Assembly (NCBI GenBank): GCA_900318615.1
Contig: ONLK01000028.1
Location: 1 to 40,688, forward strand
Reading direction: 5' to 3'
DNA: 40,688 nt
From: an uncultured Eubacteriales bacterium
Lineage (GTDB): Bacteria; Bacillota; Clostridia; Lachnospirales; Lachnospiraceae
Position 1 is the stretch's first letter. Each line of letters starts with the position of its first letter. This document shows, piece after piece, positions 23,685 to 32,179 of this stretch. The position numbers and the translations under genes were made by a program. Under the pieces are notes generated by a model. That model saw nothing but the letters and a program-made list of their open reading frames with translations, was not told the DNA's origin and searched no databases.

Positions 23685-23726
23685 ATTATATCGGAAGGCT
23701 GAGGCTTTGTATGTTGTTATAACAAC
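23685..23726 (-). promoter_or_regulatory. CRP/FNR-type operator and promoter, site 1
   Basis: The operator GTTGT TATA ACAAC (23713-23726) is a perfect inverted repeat. On the minus strand TATAAT (23685-23690) follows after 22 bp, which puts the operator centre at -41.5 from the predicted start at about 23678. The -35 position reads CATACA, so the promoter should depend on an activator. Confidence 0.75.
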
Positions 23727-23740
23727 GCACTCGACATAAA

Positions 23741-23766
23741 ACGGACGGCCCTTACAGACCGCCCGT
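23741..23766 (-). terminator. Probable terminator of the DUF438 gene
   Basis: On the minus strand ACGGGCGG pairs with CCGTCCGT (one G-U) around a 10-nt loop, followed by TTTTATG. It lies just past the DUF438 stop and upstream of site 1. Confidence 0.6.
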
Positions 23767-23772
23767 TTCTAT

Positions 23773-25362
23773 TTACTGCGCGAAATGTTTTTTTGCAAAC
23801 TCCATATCCTGTACAATCTCAACGGTGCCCAGATAGTTATGCTCCTTATCCCGTACTGCCAGATAGGTAACAAGGAAGGGGCGTCCGTTTTTCTCCATCC
23901 AGACGGGAACGCTGTCTCTCAGGCCCTCCCGGAAATCCCCGATAATGCTGCGGACCATGGGCTCAATCTTCGGCGGGTGACAGGAGAACACCTCCCTGTC
24001 AATAGCCATGCCGGGGCGCTTGAACACCTTCGGTCCCTCATTAAAGAAGCGGTTTATGTTATCCGCATCCACAAAGGTGATTTCCACCGGAATGGTATTC
24101 AAAAGAGCGGTAAGCTGTGCAATGGTCATATGACCGCCCGGCATGACGATTTCGCCCTCATGCGCAGGAGTCTCTGACTTTGTAAGCGGTGCTTCCGCCT
24201 CATTCCATGTTTCACCGGACACTCCCAGGCAGTCAGCATAATCCCTGGAATCCCGATAAATACCATGCCACTCCTCTTCGGAAAAATTCACCGCACAGAT
24301 CGGAAAGAGGATATTGTTCTCCTTATAGATCATCTCCTCCGCCCGCTTAAGCACTGCCCGCATGCGTTCTTCCCATGCTGCGTCTTGTTCGCCGCATCTG
24401 CCAAGCCTCTCCAGTTCGTCCCTGATCTCGTCATCCACGGTCCACATGACATCGGCGGGACCGGAAATCTCATATTTCACCTTCAGGAGCGGATACAGAA
24501 GATCTCCTTTTTTCGCATAGTGGATAGAAAGCTCCCGAATGCGTGAAAACAGGTCGCCCAGTTCCTCGTGAGCATCCAGGCGATTCTTTGCTTCCGCAAG
24601 CCAGCCGGCAAGAATCGTGTTCTCCCGTGTCAGGGTATTCAGCGGATGGCCGGGAATAGCCTCCAGTGCAGCCGCGCGTTCATTTTTATTTCCGTAATCC
24701 TTCTGTGCTGCCAGTTCTTTCGCCCGCTGCACGGAAGCCATGACGTCCTTTTGCGCTGCCATCTTCCTCACTCTCTGCACGGAAGCCATAACCTCCTTCT
24801 CCGCATTGGCGATCTGTTCCTGTCTTGTGGCGCCATGGAACAGTGCGGAGTGAATGTCGCAAAGCTTCTGTACCTCCGTCAGAGGTGCGCCCTCGCGCAT
24901 CAGCTCCTGCTCGGCCTGCATGATCTCGGAAGCTTCTATGCCGCTGAATTTCTCCACGAAATCTGCACGGACACTCTCCAGGGATTCACCCGCAGCCAGA
25001 CGGCGCAGGTAGGCCTTAAGCTGCTCCGTGCGGGATTCTGCCGACGGCGTTTCAGCTCTTCCGGCCGTTTCGGATGTTTCGCGTGTTTCGGGTGTTTCGG
25101 ATGCTCCGGCCTGTATTTCCTCCGGCATCCCGCCGGAAATGGTAAATCCTTGCTCCGTCAGCGCCGCAATCACCTTATCCATGGGAATGTCCTTCATTTT
25201 TGCTCCCTTCGGAATAGTCATCAGCTTTCCTACCGAATGGAGCATAGCGTTTTTTTTAATCTCCGTAAACCCAAGGTCCGCCATAATATTCTGAAGCTCC
25301 GGATACTCCGAGACAAGCTCGAAGACCGGGCGGCTCAGATCAATCGTTTTGTTATTCATCAT
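23773..25362 (-). CDS. DUF1858-DUF438-hemerythrin-PAS protein
   Basis: The 529-residue protein has four parts. An N-terminal DUF1858 domain (about 1-75, TIDLSRPVFELVSEYPELQNIMADLGFTE) is followed by a Glu/Thr/Ser-rich linker with PETRETSETAGRAETP. A DUF438 unit and hemerythrin-like segment with GHPLNTLTRENTIL and HYAKKGDLLYPLLKVKYE come next. A C-terminal PAS domain has GGHMTIAQLTALLNTIPVEITFVDADN. Such proteins are taken as O2/NO or iron sensors. ATG 25362 follows GAGGAGGA; the 41 codons upstream overlap the operator and are left out. A 48-bp tandem duplication lies in the middle. Control by site 2 is proposed. Confidence 0.88.
   Translation of the reverse strand: MMNNKTIDLSRPVFELVSEYPELQNIMADLGFTEIKKNAMLHSVGKLMTIPKGAKMKDIPMDKVIAALTEQGFTISGGMPEEIQAGASETPETRETSETAGRAETPSAESRTEQLKAYLRRLAAGESLESVRADFVEKFSGIEASEIMQAEQELMREGAPLTEVQKLCDIHSALFHGATRQEQIANAEKEVMASVQRVRKMAAQKDVMASVQRAKELAAQKDYGNKNERAAALEAIPGHPLNTLTRENTILAGWLAEAKNRLDAHEELGDLFSRIRELSIHYAKKGDLLYPLLKVKYEISGPADVMWTVDDEIRDELERLGRCGEQDAAWEERMRAVLKRAEEMIYKENNILFPICAVNFSEEEWHGIYRDSRDYADCLGVSGETWNEAEAPLTKSETPAHEGEIVMPGGHMTIAQLTALLNTIPVEITFVDADNINRFFNEGPKVFKRPGMAIDREVFSCHPPKIEPMVRSIIGDFREGLRDSVPVWMEKNGRPFLVTYLAVRDKEHNYLGTVEIVQDMEFAKKHFAQ
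24697..24792 (-). repeat. 48-bp in-frame tandem duplication in the DUF438 gene
   Basis: The 16-residue unit VMASVQRVRKMAAQKD is followed directly by VMASVQRAKELAAQKD. The DNA period is 48 bp, as seen from the ggaagcc blocks at 24733 and 24781. It lengthens a charged helical segment before the hemerythrin part. Confidence 0.8.
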
Positions 25363-25401
25363 CCAGTCCTCCTCACTCAATTCCTGCTGCATTCTGGATG
25401 T

Positions 25402-25443
25402 ACCATACCGCGTTTTTCTCAAAGAATCTGTTGTCGCTACAAC
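25402..25443 (-). promoter_or_regulatory. CRP/FNR-type operator and promoter, site 2
   Basis: The operator GTTGT CGCT ACAAC (25430-25443) has perfect 5-bp arms. On the minus strand TATGGT (25402-25407) follows after 22 bp, giving a centre at -41.5, the same geometry as site 1. The -35 position reads CAGATT, far from consensus. Confidence 0.65.
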
Positions 25444-25507
25444 GAAGGTACTCTTTTTCACAAGAAAAAATACATGATTTTTCATATTGGAAATTCTATA
25501 AAAATAA

Positions 25508-25540
25508 GTGCAGCCGGAGTTAAGTATCCTCCAACTGCAC
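25508..25540 (-). terminator. Terminator upstream of the DUF438 gene
   Basis: On the minus strand GTGCAGTTGGAG pairs with CTCCGGCTGCAC (12 bp with two G-U pairs), followed by TTATTTTTATAG. It ends the transcript of the exported-protein genes to the right and insulates the DUF438 promoter. Another GC-rich hairpin (CCGGGC/GCCCGG) lies at about 25657-25672 without a T-tract. Confidence 0.8.
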
Positions 25541-25696
25541 TATTATAATACGAAATGAGCTGCATCCTATCCGGATGTCCTGAAAAATTTGTTAAAAGAA
25601 ATTATTTTCTCCGGAGAATGGGCAAACCATCCGCAGAAGCACCGGGTCTTAGATGCGCCGGGCCTTTGCCCGGTGTGCCGCCCTCTATCCCATAAT

Positions 25697-27121
25697 TCAA
25701 AAACCCGTCAGCCGGAAGAGCATCAGCTCATCTGCTGATTCATCCTCTCTCTCCTGGGTCAATGCCAGAAGCACAGAGCCATCCTCCATAAGCTGCATAT
25801 CCTCCAGCCAGGGATAATCGGTCCCCAGAAGATCCTTCACCTGTATAACACCGATGAAGTTGCCGTCCTTTGACCAGAAATACAGCCGTCTCATATTTCC
25901 ATCTGCCGCCATAAAACCATTGGCTGTTTCCACCATGCCGGTGATCCATCCCAGACAGTCGGGATCGCTGATTTCACTTCCCCCCAGCAGCATCCGCTGG
26001 TTTCCTTCACTGTCATACACGGCGATCTTTGTGTCGGCACTTTCATCCGCCAAATTCCCTGCCACCAGAATATGCTGGTCTGTGACCGCTACATCCTGAA
26101 GCATCTTGAAAATCCCCTGGCGCGCCTGATCGTCCGTCAGACCGGTCAGTATCCATGGCTCCGCGCTCAGGCTGTCCCCATGATTCGTGACCCGCTGGGT
26201 GTCACTGTTTACCCAGAAACTGATCCCCCACTGGCCGGAAGGATGCATCACAAGGTCCCCGCTGATTGTTGTCTGCATGACCTTCTGGCCGTCCTTCACG
26301 CCAATGACCTCAAAGATGCCCTGGGAAACATAGAGCATCCCGGACTGGTCCGCCGACAGATACTCGTAATCATCATCCAATTCCAAAGAAGAGACAAAGA
26401 CCAGTTCTCCGGTGCTGTCATCATAGGCCGTGAGCTTATCTGCATACAGATGATATACCGTGTTTCCTATCCTGGCGATCTGGTGGTCCATGATTCCCTG
26501 CACGGCCTGGGATTCCTGAAACGGGAGATACGCGGGGGTGATCGTATAGCTGCCCGCCATCTGAGGCGCAAGCTTCGGCGTAAAGGGCTGTCCCTCCCAG
26601 GGCCAGGGCGGATCCACGTTCCCCTCGTCTGTGAGGGTCAGGGATATCCCGCTCAGCAGATCGCTCACCGCGCTGTTCCCTCTGTCGCCATCGACAGAAA
26701 CCGTGTAGGAAACACCCGAGGGCACATGCCGGTACAGATACACGGGAATGCCCTCCTCCCCGCTTTCCGGTACGGCGAAGGAGACCCCGCTGATGGAAAC
26801 TGTCCGGGCACTGCCATCGGCGTAAGATTCCAGGGAGATATCCCTTCCGATCAATGTGTCTCTGAAGGAGTCGGCATCCTCCCGTGTGGCCGTCACTCTG
26901 ACCGTCGTATCCGCCGCCTGAAGATCCTCTCCGGTGTAAAACAGAGCCTTCGCGTAGCTCTCCTCATCCGAGATGCTCTCTTCATCCGGTGACCAGCCCT
27001 GCGGATAATCTACCGTAAACCATCCTGTTTGAATACTGCCTGACTGGCCAAAAGCCACCAGCCCCAGAACAAGGCTCAGCAAGCCTCCCAGCCACATGGT
27101 GAATCTGATCTTTCTGTTCAT
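25697..27121 (-). CDS. Membrane-anchored or secreted protein with predicted beta-propeller
   Basis: The 474-residue protein begins with a signal anchor or signal peptide (MNRKIRFTMWLGGLLSLVLGLVAFGQSG). The first 150 residues after it resemble PsbP/DUF1795-like surface domains (GWFTVDYPQGWSP). The rest has repeated beta-strand blocks ending in short acidic turns (AYDDSTGELVFVSSL, AVYDSEGNQRMLLGG, YFWSKDGNFIGVIQVKDLLG), as in beta-propellers. I recognise no catalytic motif. It lies 88 bp after another exported protein on the same strand. Function is unknown. Confidence 0.75.
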   Translation of the reverse strand: MNRKIRFTMWLGGLLSLVLGLVAFGQSGSIQTGWFTVDYPQGWSPDEESISDEESYAKALFYTGEDLQAADTTVRVTATREDADSFRDTLIGRDISLESYADGSARTVSISGVSFAVPESGEEGIPVYLYRHVPSGVSYTVSVDGDRGNSAVSDLLSGISLTLTDEGNVDPPWPWEGQPFTPKLAPQMAGSYTITPAYLPFQESQAVQGIMDHQIARIGNTVYHLYADKLTAYDDSTGELVFVSSLELDDDYEYLSADQSGMLYVSQGIFEVIGVKDGQKVMQTTISGDLVMHPSGQWGISFWVNSDTQRVTNHGDSLSAEPWILTGLTDDQARQGIFKMLQDVAVTDQHILVAGNLADESADTKIAVYDSEGNQRMLLGGSEISDPDCLGWITGMVETANGFMAADGNMRRLYFWSKDGNFIGVIQVKDLLGTDYPWLEDMQLMEDGSVLLALTQEREDESADELMLFRLTGF

Positions 27122-27209
27122 ACCTTCCTCCCCGGCTTCTTTGTTGACATCCCTGTCGTTGGTATCGCTGTCCTCTGATGTTGAATGTTCCCTGCTTCGA
27201 ACGGTTTTC

Positions 27210-28256
27210 TTACTGCCTCAGGCTATAATTGTTCCACTCCGGATTCGTATCATTTGCCTCATCGTGATATGTCAGGATGAGATACGGGTCAGCCCCGGGA
27301 TAGATCCTGTACTGGTACGTGAATTCATAATCGCCGTCCCTGAGCGTCGCTGTCCCTTCTGTCTCACCGTCCTGCGCCAGCGTTACCGAATCCGGTGTAT
27401 AGGTATGCTCATAATCCATCATCCCGGCCATCTTTGCCACCACCCCGCTCAGATTGCTCAGGTCTTCCTTCAGCGTAAGATCGTCCCACAGCTGAACATA
27501 TTCCGCTCCCTCATAGCTGTTTTCAAACCCGTATTTCTCGTCGGTCCATTTGATATTCACGAAGTTGTCTGCCGTGATCTCATAGGTTCCCTCGATATGC
27601 TCCGGGTCGGCGTATTCGTTGCCAGGCCAGTCCGCCGTAAAGGTTCCTCCGGCCGGATCCAGCGTCACTTCATAATCATTCCCGTAACTGTTCTTTTTCA
27701 GATACGCCGCAATCACCTCTGCCGTGTTGTCCGCTTCGCTCTTATAAACATAGGGATTTTCCCTGGCTGTTTTTGCTGCTTCCTGATGTTCCTTGTCGGA
27801 CATGTCACCCAGAAGAGCATCCCAGTCCGTATCCTCCTGAATCAATTCCCTTCCCAGTACAAAGTAAGTATTATCTCCCGCGTCGCCGAGGACCTCCCCA
27901 TCCACTTCATCGATGATCATGGCAGAGTCATCCTCCCCGGTGACCTGGATCTTCCCATCATCGAATGCCCAGGTAAGCGTCATCGTCTCCTCTTCCTCCG
28001 CCTCGTCTCCGGATTCCTCTGTCTGGAGAGGTGTAATCTTCGCCTGACCCGTTCCGTCCTCCTCCAGCTGCAGGGTATAGCTGGCCCCCATCAGGGAAGC
28101 CACATTCATCTGTGCCCCGTCCGGGCCCTCCTTCATATAGTTAATGTACCATTCTCCCAGGTACTCCGCAGGGTCCCCGATCTGTGCCCCGGCCCCCGGT
28201 GCATAGACCAATACTGCTGCCAAAACCAGTGCCGCTGCCGCCATTGTCTTTTTCAT
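27210..28256 (-). CDS. Secreted acidic protein of unknown function
   Basis: The 348-residue protein has a type I signal peptide (MKKTMAAAALVLAAVLVYAPGAGA|Q) and no lipobox or wall anchor. The mature part begins YLGEWYINYMKEGPDG, resembling lipocalin-like or DUF4923-type modules of the form GxWxxxxxxxxG. A second related block (YEVTLDPAGGTFTADWPGNEY...IEGTYEITADNFVNIKW) follows. It is rich in Asp and Glu. The adjacent regulator and lipoprotein suggest an envelope or sensing role, without direct evidence. Confidence 0.75.
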   Translation of the reverse strand: MKKTMAAAALVLAAVLVYAPGAGAQIGDPAEYLGEWYINYMKEGPDGAQMNVASLMGASYTLQLEEDGTGQAKITPLQTEESGDEAEEEETMTLTWAFDDGKIQVTGEDDSAMIIDEVDGEVLGDAGDNTYFVLGRELIQEDTDWDALLGDMSDKEHQEAAKTARENPYVYKSEADNTAEVIAAYLKKNSYGNDYEVTLDPAGGTFTADWPGNEYADPEHIEGTYEITADNFVNIKWTDEKYGFENSYEGAEYVQLWDDLTLKEDLSNLSGVVAKMAGMMDYEHTYTPDSVTLAQDGETEGTATLRDGDYEFTYQYRIYPGADPYLILTYHDEANDTNPEWNNYSLRQ

Positions 28257-28438
28257 AATCCTCGTCCTCCTTTATGCCTTGTGACGTTTATATTTCTGCT
28301 ATTTCATATTTCTATTCCTCTATTTCTCTATTTCTTGTTTCTCTTTCTTTATTTACTTCTCTTTACTTTCCTGTTTATCATCCTCTGCCCGGAAATGCTA
28401 TGGCACCCGGTCCACTCTTTTCCTGCCTATACGCAAAA

Positions 28439-28493
28439 GTAGCGTGGATCTACCATCTGAAACGTCTCCGTTGATCCGGTAGATTCACGCTAC
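28439..28493 (-). terminator. Large hairpin ending the LuxR regulator transcript
   Basis: GTAGCGTGGATCTACC (28439-28454) and GGTAGATTCACGCTAC (28478-28493) are 16-bp inverted arms with a single mismatch and 23 bp between them. On the minus strand TTTT follows directly. It lies 29 bp past the LuxR stop and works as a terminator; with its long arms it could also be a binding site or a small element. Confidence 0.75.
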
Positions 28494-28521
28494 CAACCTG
28501 TTTTCATGTTTTGTTTGCGTC

Positions 28522-30141
28522 TTAACGCTCTGTTTGCTGATTGTTCGGGCTGTTCTCACCGCCCTCACCCAAAAGCTCCTCCAGCCGGCCGCACCGCCGG
28601 AACAGATCGATGACCAGCATCAGTTCATCCCGGGAAGCTACCTGGAGCTTGCGGTAAAGGTTACCGCTGTGCTTGCGTACCGTACTCATGCTGATGCAGG
28701 CCTTCTCCATAATCTGCGCCGCGTCAAGGCCCTGTGCATAATAGCGCAGAACGCTTCTCTCCGCCGCTGTCAATTTCTGCGAACGGGAACTAAACTGACA
28801 GAGCAGCTCCCCGATCTCCGGCGGCAGTTCATTGCCTCCTGTCCGCTGTGCCGCTTTTGTCTGAAGGAACTCCATCAGCGTGTCAATCTCGGAAACACCG
28901 CTTTTCTGACCGCCGGAGGATGCTCCGTTCCGGATTGCCTCCAGACTCCGGGAGATCGGCGATGCAAACCGCCAGGTCAGATAAAAAGAAAGCGCCAGCA
29001 GCAAAAGAAGGATCAGAAAAAAAACGGATGCAATCTGAAGCCTGGCCGCCCGGGCTGCCTCATGAAAGCTGCGCTCTGAAAGCAGCAGCACAGTCCCCAG
29101 GTCCTTTCCTTCGGTATCCTTCGTCTCCAGACGGCGATGAAGGCCTGCATACGTCTGCCTTGTCCCCTGATAATAGTTAAAATACCGTCCCCGCGATGCC
29201 TTCAGCCGGGGAAAATCGTCCATGTACACGTCGCTGGACACCATGCCCTCCCCCGGCTCCACCATATCCTCCGACACAGGCGCAAAGACGAAGATCGTTT
29301 TGCCAAAGCGGCTGTCCGGAGCCGGATAGGAGAGGGAAAAATACAACGAGCTGATCTCCACTCCGCAGACGCCGCAGGGTTTTCCGCTGCCGTCAAGAAT
29401 CGGTACACTCAACAGCATCACCCGCTCCCAGGTCTGGGGAAGCGTAAAGCAGGCGGTCCAGGCGTATGAGTTCGCCAGACGCTTCACCGGGCGGGTCATC
29501 ATCGTCTCATAGCCCGGCAGACGAGACACATCAAACTCCAGTTCCCAGCGGTTATGCAGCTCCAGATGCTCGCTCCGGGCTATGCCCGGCATCCCCCGGA
29601 AATAGACCACATCCTTCCCGGTGGTATTCCTGCCTTTCACATTCGCGTACCGCAGATACATGCCGCTTCTGGACTTCGCGGCGCTCTCCAGCGACGTATT
29701 AACCGTGGCATCAAGGACAGCATAAACTCCACTGCACTCACCTATCTGCAGGGTAGCGGACAGCTTTTCGTAGAAAGCTCTCTGCAGCTGCTCCAGCATA
29801 TCCGGCTGGTCATTCAGGTCCTTCACGCTCTTCCCCCTGATCTCCAGCTGCTGGGTCAGCACACTGCTCAGCTGTCTTGACAGCGCAAGGCTCTGAGCTG
29901 TCAGATCATCGATCTGATGAGACAGGGATGAATCCATATAGGACAGCTGATACTCCAGATATTCTTTCAGCTCGCGCTCCTGATGGGAAAACGCACCGGT
30001 AAAACTGAGCAGAAACAGCATGAAAAAACAAACCGTCAGCAGCATGACTGCCCAATATAAGGTCAGTCTGCGGCGCAGACTGACGCTCCTGTTCTTTGAC
30101 AATCGAGTCAGCTCAAACAGCTTTCTGATCTTCTTCTTCAT
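28522..30141 (-). CDS. Membrane-tethered LuxR-type transcriptional regulator with extracellular sensor
   Basis: The 539-residue protein has a basic N-terminus, helix 1 (LYWAVMLLTVCFFMLFLLSF, about 29-48), an external domain of about 320 residues, helix 2 (IASVFFLILLLLLALSFYL, about 375-393) and a C-terminal LuxR/GerE helix-turn-helix (LTAAERSVLRYYAQGLDAAQI...CISMSTVRKHSGNLYRKL). The external part has a Cache-like strand (MLLSVPILDGSGKPCGVCGVEIS). It would sense outside signals and bind DNA from the membrane, with no kinase or receiver domain. It starts 12 bp after the solute-binding lipoprotein gene; GGA precedes the ATG weakly, so translation may be coupled. Confidence 0.85.
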   Translation of the reverse strand: MKKKIRKLFELTRLSKNRSVSLRRRLTLYWAVMLLTVCFFMLFLLSFTGAFSHQERELKEYLEYQLSYMDSSLSHQIDDLTAQSLALSRQLSSVLTQQLEIRGKSVKDLNDQPDMLEQLQRAFYEKLSATLQIGECSGVYAVLDATVNTSLESAAKSRSGMYLRYANVKGRNTTGKDVVYFRGMPGIARSEHLELHNRWELEFDVSRLPGYETMMTRPVKRLANSYAWTACFTLPQTWERVMLLSVPILDGSGKPCGVCGVEISSLYFSLSYPAPDSRFGKTIFVFAPVSEDMVEPGEGMVSSDVYMDDFPRLKASRGRYFNYYQGTRQTYAGLHRRLETKDTEGKDLGTVLLLSERSFHEAARAARLQIASVFFLILLLLLALSFYLTWRFASPISRSLEAIRNGASSGGQKSGVSEIDTLMEFLQTKAAQRTGGNELPPEIGELLCQFSSRSQKLTAAERSVLRYYAQGLDAAQIMEKACISMSTVRKHSGNLYRKLQVASRDELMLVIDLFRRCGRLEELLGEGGENSPNNQQTER

Positions 30142-30153
30142 TTTCCGGCACCA

Positions 30154-31542
30154 TTATGCGTAACGGCTCTTCAGCTGATCCAATATCTCATCAGCCGTTT
30201 TGTCCAGCTCTGTTTGCCGGCTTCCCGCCTCCCGCCAGGCATTTCTCCCAGCCATCAGCAAAAGCCTGACATTCTCCTCAAAATCAGTTTCCAAATCCAG
30301 ATACGTTTCCAGCTGCGGAGCCGTATAGAATGCATACTCCTGCTGCGTTTTACGAAATGCCTGATACAGCTCCCTGTATTTCGATGATGTCAGTCTGCTT
30401 ACCGCACCGGGCAGAAAGTCATCAAAAGCCTTCTGTGTCACCGGCATATAGCCGGCGCTGGTAACAAATTTGACGTTTTCCGCCGGCTCCGTCAGCCAGC
30501 CAAGAAAATGACAGGCCGCCTTGTCCCTCTCCGGGTCAGAATGAACCGTGCAGATGCCCGCTCCTCTCTGCATCACCAGCTTTTTGCCGCCTGAGGGCAC
30601 CGGGCATGGAAAGGCTGTGATCCGGATCCTCTCCGAATGATTGTCCGCATAGGTTACCATGTCCGAATAGTACAGGACACTGGCGGAGGAGGCCACGGTA
30701 ACGATGGCATCTCCTGTCCTCAGGGCTTCTGTAGCATAACCATTTTCCAGCCAGACCGCTCCCCTCAGAGCCGCTCTGGCGTATGGCCTCCAGAGCTGTT
30801 CCCAGGCCTTTCCGAAGGCAATGGTATTCCCTGCGAAGAAATCTTCCCCGAGAGCTTCCGTGCCCACCTGGAAATAGTCAAAATGATAATCATGGGCAAA
30901 GAAGGCTTTGCCGTCTCCCGGGATTTCCGGTGTCTGCTCATCCGTCCAGGCGGTATAGCGCTCCGCCAGATCAAACAACCCCTCCCAGGTCTCCATCTCC
31001 TCCAGACGGGCGCCGGTCTGCGCAGCAAAACGGTCAAAGGCTGTCTGATTGACATACATGATCTCCGTGGACTTTGCTATCGGAAGGATCAGCTGTCTGC
31101 CGCCGATCCTCCCTTCCTCCAGGAACTCGGGAAGAAACGCCTTGCGCGCCTCCTCGTCAAAATACTCCTCATAATTCAGCAATATCCCGTCGTCCGGCAT
31201 AGCCAGAACCGTTTTGGGATAGGAGACAAACATATCCGGCAATTCAGCCGCCCCTGGATCCCCGTTTGCCGCGGCGAGAACGTCCTCATGGATTGTGTTT
31301 GTGTTCGTCACCGAGGCCACCTGAACATAGATTCCTTCCTCTTTCCCTGCCGTCTGGTTATACTCATCAATGACCGCGTTAAACGGAGAATCTGTCTGTC
31401 CTCCATAGACATGCCAGATCGTCAGCGCAACATCATGCCCTTTCTTATCTCCTTCCTGCACCCCGCAGCCTGCTGCGGATAAACAGGCGGCCAGACACGC
31501 TGCCAGAGCGAAACATCTGAACAGCCTTCGCCATCTCTTCAT
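30154..31542 (-). CDS. Orphan extracellular solute-binding lipoprotein (family 1)
   Basis: The 462-residue protein has a lipoprotein signal (MKRWRRLFRCFALAACLAACLSAAGC) with lipobox SAAGC. A SBP_bac_1 fold follows: ALTIWHVYGGQTDSPFNAVIDEYNQ, then YVQVASVTNTNTIHEDVLAA, LPDMFVSYPKT and the hinge region QRGAGICTVHSDPERDKAACHFLGWLT. Normally such receptors deliver sugars to an ABC permease, but no permease or ATPase gene is near. It is co-transcribed with the membrane LuxR regulator, so it may act as the ligand-binding partner of that sensor. GGAGG precedes the ATG. Confidence 0.88.
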   Translation of the reverse strand: MKRWRRLFRCFALAACLAACLSAAGCGVQEGDKKGHDVALTIWHVYGGQTDSPFNAVIDEYNQTAGKEEGIYVQVASVTNTNTIHEDVLAAANGDPGAAELPDMFVSYPKTVLAMPDDGILLNYEEYFDEEARKAFLPEFLEEGRIGGRQLILPIAKSTEIMYVNQTAFDRFAAQTGARLEEMETWEGLFDLAERYTAWTDEQTPEIPGDGKAFFAHDYHFDYFQVGTEALGEDFFAGNTIAFGKAWEQLWRPYARAALRGAVWLENGYATEALRTGDAIVTVASSASVLYYSDMVTYADNHSERIRITAFPCPVPSGGKKLVMQRGAGICTVHSDPERDKAACHFLGWLTEPAENVKFVTSAGYMPVTQKAFDDFLPGAVSRLTSSKYRELYQAFRKTQQEYAFYTAPQLETYLDLETDFEENVRLLLMAGRNAWREAGSRQTELDKTADEILDQLKSRYA

Positions 31543-31745
31543 ACCTTTTCCTCCCCCGTCACGTCCATGAAACCCCTTTTCCTTCCTCTTTTCCTTCCTC
31601 TTTTCACTCCGGGCGTTTCATATTAACCTTCTTTTTATTTACTTTATCATCTTTAATCAATGAGTACAATGCCAAACCTGGACCTGGCCGCTTGTATGTG
31701 TTCAATCCCGCGTCTTTGCTGCCCATAATTTCTCCCAAAGAAAAA

Positions 31746-31769
31746 AGACATCTGTCATCTCAGATGTCT
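31746..31769 (-). terminator. Terminator downstream of the hydrolase pseudogene
   Basis: On the minus strand AGACATCTG and CAGATGTCT form a perfect 9-bp stem with a 6-nt loop, followed by TTTTTTC. It lies 36 bp past the pseudogene stop and probably ended the original transcript. Confidence 0.85.
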
Positions 31770-31804
31770 CTAACAAGCGCCCGGCAGCGCCAATCCCGCC
31801 TCCC

Positions 31805-32066
31805 TTATTGTACAGGCATATATTTATCAGGATATTCTTCAATTGCTTCCATCCACTGTTTCGCTATTGCACTGTCATTCTGCAATCCATGCCCGGAATG
31901 CGGAAGCTCAAAGTACCGATAGTCAACAGCGTTTTATTCAAGCGCTTCTTTTAATCTCAGGGACGCAGGAAAAGGCTGCAATTTGTCGTGCGATCCATAA
32001 GCAACTACCGTCGGAACCGGATTGTTTTTCACCCACCCCGCCGTAGGTGAATACCACCGGAACCGG
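31805..32066 (-). pseudogene. Alpha/beta hydrolase remnant (C-terminal part, interrupted)
   Basis: On the minus strand one frame reads NPVPTVVAYGSHDKLQPF and LRLKEALE, then a TAA stop (31934-31936). It continues NAVDYRYFELPHSGHGL and QNDSAIAKQWMEAIEEY to a final TAA at 31805. These are the acid-loop (SHDK) and catalytic-His (PHSGHG) regions of an alpha/beta hydrolase; GAA to TAA is a simple nonsense change. Further upstream only a scrap in another frame (PVPVVFTYGGVG) remains, and the nucleophile region is missing. The gene is therefore dead by nonsense mutation, frameshift and deletion. Confidence 0.8.
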
Positions 32067-32110
32067 CGCGTCCTAAAGAAGTGTGAATTCATTCATAAAA
32101 ATAGAAAAAT

Positions 32111-32140
32111 AGCGGCCCGGTTTATCTCCGGAGAGCCGCT
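32111..32140 (-). terminator. Terminator of the DODA-type dioxygenase gene
   Basis: On the minus strand AGCGGC-TCT-CCGG pairs with CCGG-GCCGCT (3-nt bulge), followed by ATTTTTCTATTTTT. It lies 39 bp past the dioxygenase stop. Confidence 0.75.
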
Positions 32141-32179
32141 ATCGTAAGGCGCTTTCATGTCAAAGTCCTGATACCCTGC

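Noticed and set aside
31692-32046. Small + strand frames across the hydrolase remnant
   Set aside because: The minus strand clearly reads hydrolase motifs, while the + frames have no similarity or ribosome binding sites.
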